DNA of 45,369 bases from contig NZ_VMSO01000021.1 of NCBI RefSeq assembly GCF_008691045.1, forward strand, positions 1 through 45,369, read 5' to 3'. The position numbers were made by a program, and so were the translations under genes. Positions 40,661 through 45,369 of this stretch are shown here, piece by piece. The notes beneath the pieces were generated by a model, which saw only the letters and a list, made by a program, of their open reading frames with translations, had not been told where the DNA came from and made no database searches. The DNA comes from Mediterraneibacter catenae. Its GTDB lineage: Bacteria; Bacillota; Clostridia; Lachnospirales; Lachnospiraceae. Every line of letters starts with the position of its first letter. Position 1 is the stretch's first letter.

Positions 40661-40714
40661 GATGCCCGCTCGTGCAGGCACGGCAGTCGCCCTCCAGGCA
40701 TATCGCGCAAAAAA
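40661..40714. repeat. 54-bp dispersed repeat, copy B
   Basis: This copy matches 23019-23072 at 48 of 54 bases with only transitions. It is preceded by the shared TGATCGGAT, here separated from the core by a 9-base addition, and followed directly by the efp terminator. Confidence 0.7.
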
Positions 40715-40739
40715 GGATGCACTCTGTATAAGTGCATCC
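40709..40739 (-). terminator. Terminator of efp
   Basis: GGATGCACT (40715-40723) pairs perfectly with AGTGCATCC (40731-40739), followed on the minus strand by six T. It lies about 30 bases after the efp stop. Confidence 0.85.
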
Positions 40740-40767
40740 CGAACGTGCATATTCAGACTGTCTGAAA

Positions 40768-41325
40768 CTATACTCTTGACAGGTACTCTCCTGTACGTGT
40801 ATCAATCTTGAGCACATCACCCGTCTCACAGAACAGCGGTACATTCACAACTGCTCCAGTCTCAACAGTAGCCGGTTTCGTAGCTCCCTGAGCTGTATCA
40901 CCTTTAAAGCCCGGCTCTGTCTCTGTGATAGCCAGCTCCACAAAAAGAGGCGGCTCTACAGAGAATACATTACCTTTATGGGAACAGATTTTAACTGTCT
41001 CATTTTCTTTGACAAATTTAAGAGCATCCCCAACTACTTCTGAATCAAGCGCGATCTGATCATATGTTTCAACATCCATAAAGTTATACAGATCTCCGTC
41101 TTTGTACAGATACTGCATATCTTTTCTGTCAATGTGGGCATTCTCAAATTTCTCAGTCGGACGGAACGTCTTCTCAACCACACCGCCGCTGATAATATTT
41201 TTCAGCTTTGTTCTTACGAACGCTGCTCCCTTTCCCGGTTTTACGTGCTGAAATTCCAAAATCTGATAAATATTTCCGTCGATCTCAACGGTAATGCCAT
41301 TCTTAAAATCTCCTGCTGCGACCAT
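40768..41325 (-). CDS. efp: Translation elongation factor P
   Basis: A 185-residue EF-P that relieves ribosome stalling at polyproline. The KOW-like domain I carries [16 protein letters not shown] with Lys32 at the tip of the loop that is modified in many bacteria; domains II and III follow ([34 protein letters not shown]). No Lys-modifying gene (epmA/B, ymfI) is seen in the window. A GGAGGA site precedes the ATG. The length is normal. Confidence 0.96.
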   Translation of the reverse strand: MVAAGDFKNGITVEIDGNIYQILEFQHVKPGKGAAFVRTKLKNIISGGVVEKTFRPTEKFENAHIDRKDMQYLYKDGDLYNFMDVETYDQIALDSEVVGDALKFVKENETVKICSHKGNVFSVEPPLFVELAITETEPGFKGDTAQGATKPATVETGAVVNVPLFCETGDVLKIDTRTGEYLSRV

Positions 41326-41373
41326 TTATCTTCCTCCTTCGATTTACGCGCCGTACCGGCACTCCATTAATTA

Positions 41374-41402
41374 ATTTTATACTAATTCTCCCTATTTTTC
41401 AA
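41374..41402 (-). promoter_or_regulatory. Promoter of efp
   Basis: -35 TTGAAA (41397-41402), 17-base spacer and -10 TAAAAT (41374-41379). It overlaps the 3' end of yqeG, so efp can be transcribed apart from the upstream operon. Confidence 0.6.
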
Positions 41403-41894
41403 TCTTTTTTTATAGAAATGAAGAACGATCTTCTCAAGGTATCGTTTGAGCACGATCTGTATTTCCTCTTTAGGATGTATCGGCTTTACAAGGATGTTGT
41501 GGATCCCTGCTCTTTTTGCTCCCCAGACATCCGTAAAAAGCTGATCTCCGACAAAGACCGTATTCGTCCTGTCAGTCCCCATGATCTCCATCGCCCTGAT
41601 GTAGTTTTTCGTCGATGGCTTGTGTGCATTAAAGATATAATTCGTTCCGATATCTTTGTTGAACATCTTCACTCTAGGCTCCTGGTTATTTGAGATCAGA
41701 CAGGAACAAAATCCGATATCCTCAAGCCGCCGGAACAGTTTCTTCGCACGTTCATCTGCAGGCGCCCCGTGCGGCACGAGCGTATTGTCAATATCAAAAA
41801 TAACGCCCCGATAGCCGTCTTCATATAACTTTTCAAAAGGAATGACATATGTAGATGCCACATATTCATCCGGAAAAAATCTGTCAAACATCAT
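41382..41894 (-). CDS. yqeG: YqeG family HAD IIIA-type phosphatase
   Basis: A 170-residue HAD phosphatase. Motif I is VIFDIDNTLVPHG (Asp nucleophile and general acid), motif II is CLISNNQEPR, a conserved Lys appears in NAHKPSTKNY, and motif III is VFVGDQLFTDVWGA. Relatives act on small phosphorylated metabolites such as phosphatidylglycerol phosphate-like or sugar phosphates; the substrate is uncertain. It overlaps the aroQ-aroK stop, with two consecutive ATG codons, and is probably co-transcribed. Confidence 0.88.
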   Translation of the reverse strand: MMFDRFFPDEYVASTYVIPFEKLYEDGYRGVIFDIDNTLVPHGAPADERAKKLFRRLEDIGFCSCLISNNQEPRVKMFNKDIGTNYIFNAHKPSTKNYIRAMEIMGTDRTNTVFVGDQLFTDVWGAKRAGIHNILVKPIHPKEEIQIVLKRYLEKIVLHFYKKRLKNREN

Positions 41895-42676
41895 TTCCCA
41901 TCCAATTCTGTCAGCTTCGTGATCAGTTCCTCGCAGATCTGGACGATCGACTTATCATCCGTCTGTATAACAACATCGGCCGCCGCCTCATATTTCTCCC
42001 TGCGTTTCTCCATCAGATCTGCTATAAATTCTACATTGTTGTTTCCCTTCAGCAGCGGTCTGTCATTACTGTCTTTTACACGCTCGTAGATTGTCTCGGG
42101 ACTTGCAGTGAGAAGGACGACACGTCCGTTCTTTTTCATTTCCACTACATTTTCCTCGCGAAGAGCTACACCGCCTCCGCAGGATATAATACAGTTGCTG
42201 CCTGTCTGCAGCTCTTTTAAAAGCTCCGTCTCAAGATTACGGAAATATTCTTCCCCGTAGGTTGCAAAGATATCCGGAATACTCATCTCCTGGCGTTCCG
42301 AGATTTCCTGATCCATCTCCACCAGCCTCATATCAAACATTGTGCTCAGATAATCTGATATAGTCGATTTTCCTGCCCCCATAAATCCGATCAGAACAAT
42401 ATTGTACGAAAACAGCTTTCTCGCCTGGATGCGTTTGCTGTTTCTTAAAATACGTCCAAACACATCCTGGATCTCCTCCTGATATTTATTACCTCTCAAC
42501 TTTTCATCAAGCTGTTTCTGCTGTTTTGCCTCCTGTGCCGGCTGCAGGATCGGCATCCCGTAAGTCTCCTTGTAAGCCATGATTTTTTCGATAATGCTGT
42601 TGCGTTCCACCAGAGCATCTATGATCTTGTCATCGCAGAGCGCAAGCTGCTCGCGATACATTTCCAAATCATTCAT
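41891..42676 (-). CDS. Chorismate mutase-shikimate kinase fusion
   Basis: A 261-residue bifunctional protein. Residues ~1-85 form an AroQ-type chorismate mutase helix bundle (LEMYREQLALCDDKIIDALVERN, IEKIMAYKETYG, IQDVFGRILRNSKRIQ in parts), and residues ~90-261 are shikimate kinase with Walker A IGFMGAGKST (~residue 97-106), DQEISERQEMSIPDIFATYGEEYFR (in parts) and GGGVALREEN. The kinase phosphorylates shikimate and the mutase turns chorismate to prephenate, both in aromatic amino acid synthesis. The start at 42676 follows GGAGGA. Such fusions occur in Clostridia. Confidence 0.88.
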   Translation of the reverse strand: MNDLEMYREQLALCDDKIIDALVERNSIIEKIMAYKETYGMPILQPAQEAKQQKQLDEKLRGNKYQEEIQDVFGRILRNSKRIQARKLFSYNIVLIGFMGAGKSTISDYLSTMFDMRLVEMDQEISERQEMSIPDIFATYGEEYFRNLETELLKELQTGSNCIISCGGGVALREENVVEMKKNGRVVLLTASPETIYERVKDSNDRPLLKGNNNVEFIADLMEKRREKYEAAADVVIQTDDKSIVQICEELITKLTELDGK

Positions 42677-42724
42677 ATTCTTCCTCCACATCTGTAAAAA
42701 TCGACGATACGACCATTTATTATA

Positions 42725-43432
42725 TCAATTTTCAGATGCGATAGCAAGACTCACATTTTCTTTAAATGCCGTCCATGCGTCCTCATTTTCCACGAAATAT
42801 TTCGGACAGTTTTTTCCTGTTACATCGTAATGGCGGATCACATCATCCGCTGTAAGATCGAATTTTACACAGAGCCATGCGGTGAGCTGCACAAGAGAAC
42901 GATATGTCTCATCCGTAAACTTTCCGCTTTCATCCGGATGGCAGACCTCAATGGATACCGTATCATAATTTCTGTCATTTGAAGCATAAGCGACTTCCCA
43001 CGTCGGAACGCACTGTATGATCTCACCATCGAGTCCCACGACAAAATTGCTGCTCGCCGAAGTCTCCTGCGAATACTGCAGACCGTTAAAATAGTCTCGG
43101 TTGTCCTGCGCAGTGCTTCCGGGATTAGCCGTATAGTGGATCACAATCCCTGTAATACCGTCACTCTCAACCCCCGGCCTGGAGTAAGGGTTGACATCGA
43201 GAAGCTGGACATCAATATCCGGTTCCGAGGCATCCACATCGACATACTCACCGCCATGCGAAGTAAAGCTGCGCACGGCCAGCACCAAAGTCAGGACAGC
43301 AAGGATCAACAGTCCCCACTTTATGTATGGATTGCCCTGAAAAAACCGTTTTTTCTTTCCGTTTCTTTTTCTTCTTCCAGCGGTTGTCGCTCTCCCGCCT
43401 GTTCCTCTTCTATTTCCTCTGTAAGTGTTCAT
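42725..43432 (-). CDS. N-acetylmuramoyl-L-alanine amidase (amidase_2 domain)
   Basis: A 235-residue exported protein. The first ~30 residues are highly basic (RRGTGGRATTAGRRKRNGKKKR), followed by one transmembrane helix (IKWGLLILAVLTLVLAVRSF, ~residues 37-56) and a C-terminal zinc amidase_2 domain with GIVIHYTANPGS, WEVAYASND, VSIEVCHPDESG and VIRHYDVTGKNCP; the His residues and the Lys/Cys end are the zinc and catalytic ligands. It cuts the amide bond between muramic acid and the peptide. The start at 43432 (GGAG seven bases upstream) is preferred over an upstream TTG. It lies 48 bases upstream of aroQ-aroK in the same direction. Confidence 0.9.
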   Translation of the reverse strand: MNTYRGNRRGTGGRATTAGRRKRNGKKKRFFQGNPYIKWGLLILAVLTLVLAVRSFTSHGGEYVDVDASEPDIDVQLLDVNPYSRPGVESDGITGIVIHYTANPGSTAQDNRDYFNGLQYSQETSASSNFVVGLDGEIIQCVPTWEVAYASNDRNYDTVSIEVCHPDESGKFTDETYRSLVQLTAWLCVKFDLTADDVIRHYDVTGKNCPKYFVENEDAWTAFKENVSLAIASEN

Positions 43433-43552
43433 CTGCAAGCTCCGCCTTCCAAATTATGATAGTATCACACATTTCTTTCACTATGATGAACAAAATCTTA
43501 TAAATTTATAAAGAAGAAGGCTGCTGTTACAAAGTTACTGTGAACAGTAATA

Positions 43553-43615
43553 AGAAAAGCCGCAGACACAACGCTGTTGCCGGAATATCCGGTTTTCTGA
43601 CGTTATGTATGCGGC
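43553..43615 (-). terminator. Terminator of guaB
   Basis: AAGCCGCA near 43557-43564 pairs with TGCGGCT near 43610-43616 across a long imperfect stem with an inner CCGGATATTCCGG-type palindrome; the minus strand ends in TTTTCTT. The stem is longer than usual. Confidence 0.6.
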
Positions 43616-43638
43616 TGTATTTTACCGATAACAGCTGC

Positions 43639-45147
<1,509 letters not shown>

Positions 45148-45156
45148 TTATCTGAT

Positions 45157-45185
45157 ATACTAACGAAATTCCTTACGGATGTCAA
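45157..45185 (-). promoter_or_regulatory. Promoter of guaB
   Basis: -35 TTGACA (45180-45185), 17-base spacer and -10 TAGTAT (45157-45162) on the minus strand, ~65 bases upstream of the guaB ATG. No purine riboswitch is visible. Confidence 0.65.
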
Positions 45186-45311
45186 CAGTTTTCAGATGGG
45201 CCTCTCTCGATTTTGACTTGATTTATTTTAAGATTTATTTATAAGTAGAGCTTATGTATTAATTGAATTCGTATTTATCTGACTGAGAAAGAGTCCGCCG
45301 GGAGGTATGTA

Positions 45312-45369
45312 TTGTTATCGCACACGTTTTCACTCGGTCGCGGCGTAACGGTACATAAGAGCGCAGAAG
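45312..45369 (+). CDS. Possible start of a plus-strand gene, cut by the edge
   Basis: A TTG at 45312 has GGGAGG six bases upstream and opens a frame with no stop to the window end (LSHTFSLGRGVTVHKSAE). The preceding ~120 bases are AT-rich and contain a weak TTGATT-N16-TATAAG. Nineteen codons are too few to identify a family; an alternative ATG at 45307 stops after 13 codons. Confidence 0.25.
   Translation, partial: MLSHTFSLGRGVTVHKSAE

Overview
The window looks like a chromosomal segment of an anaerobic gut Clostridia, most likely Lachnospiraceae (Bacillota). The evidence is strong AGGAGG-type ribosome binding sites, promoters of the TTGACA-N17-TATAAT type, intrinsic terminators, an oxygen-independent (cbi-type) cobalamin pathway, a DUF5688 protein, a chorismate mutase-shikimate kinase fusion, and many start sites typical of this family. 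The genus cannot be fixed from sequence alone. Nearly everything is on the minus strand, except the nfo-GntR-ABC block (36.3-39.3 kb).

Layout. (1) 1-8.3 kb is an accessory, partly decayed zone. It holds a Fic protein cut by the window edge with its own promoter, a DHFR-family reductase, several GNAT acetyltransferases, a chimeric junction between a truncated GNAT and a truncated kinase, and a small convergent locus that looks like a type I toxin-antitoxin system (30-residue hydrophobic peptide plus opposing RNA). It also has a nucleoside phosphorylase, a hairpin-rich palindromic element, a VOC-DUF3781 fusion, membrane proteins and a flavodoxin. (2) 8.3-9.0 kb is a Phd/RelE-type toxin-antitoxin pair. 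(3) 9.1-22.9 kb is a cobalamin cluster. It reads, in transcription order, cobO, then a cobalamin riboswitch, cbiM-N-Q-O (cobalt uptake), cbiK, bcp, cbiD, cbiL, cbiF, cbiH, cbiET, cbiA, cobT, cobS, cobC. cbiG, cbiC, cbiJ, cbiP, cbiB and cobU are not in the window. (4) 23.1-25.8 kb holds two paralogous secreted NlpC/P60 hydrolases, each with promoter and terminator. (5) 25.8-32.0 kb is gltB-gltD (glutamate synthase) with two related palindromes upstream of the promoter. (6) 32.2-36.2 kb is argS, alaX and a CPBP protease, in one operon. (7) 36.3-39.3 kb, plus strand, has nfo and then a self-regulated GntR/ABC-transporter operon. (8) 39.3-45.1 kb holds tRNA-Arg(CCG), a DUF5688 protein, efp, yqeG, the aroQ-aroK fusion, an amidase and guaB.

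How the parts work together. The riboswitch should let adenosylcobalamin shut off cobalt import and corrin synthesis, while cobO has its own promoter upstream of the switch. gltBD assimilates nitrogen. argS and alaX serve tRNA charging and proofreading. The two NlpC/P60 proteins and the amidase remodel peptidoglycan.

The least explained items are the convergent small-RNA/peptide locus at 2.73-3.07 kb, the hairpin-dense element at 4.31-4.50 kb, a 54-bp dispersed repeat present at 23.0 and 40.7 kb, the promoter-overlapping palindrome and leader hairpins of the GntR operon, and the VOC-DUF3781 fusion. All positions and motifs were read by eye. No database search, folding or alignment program was run.
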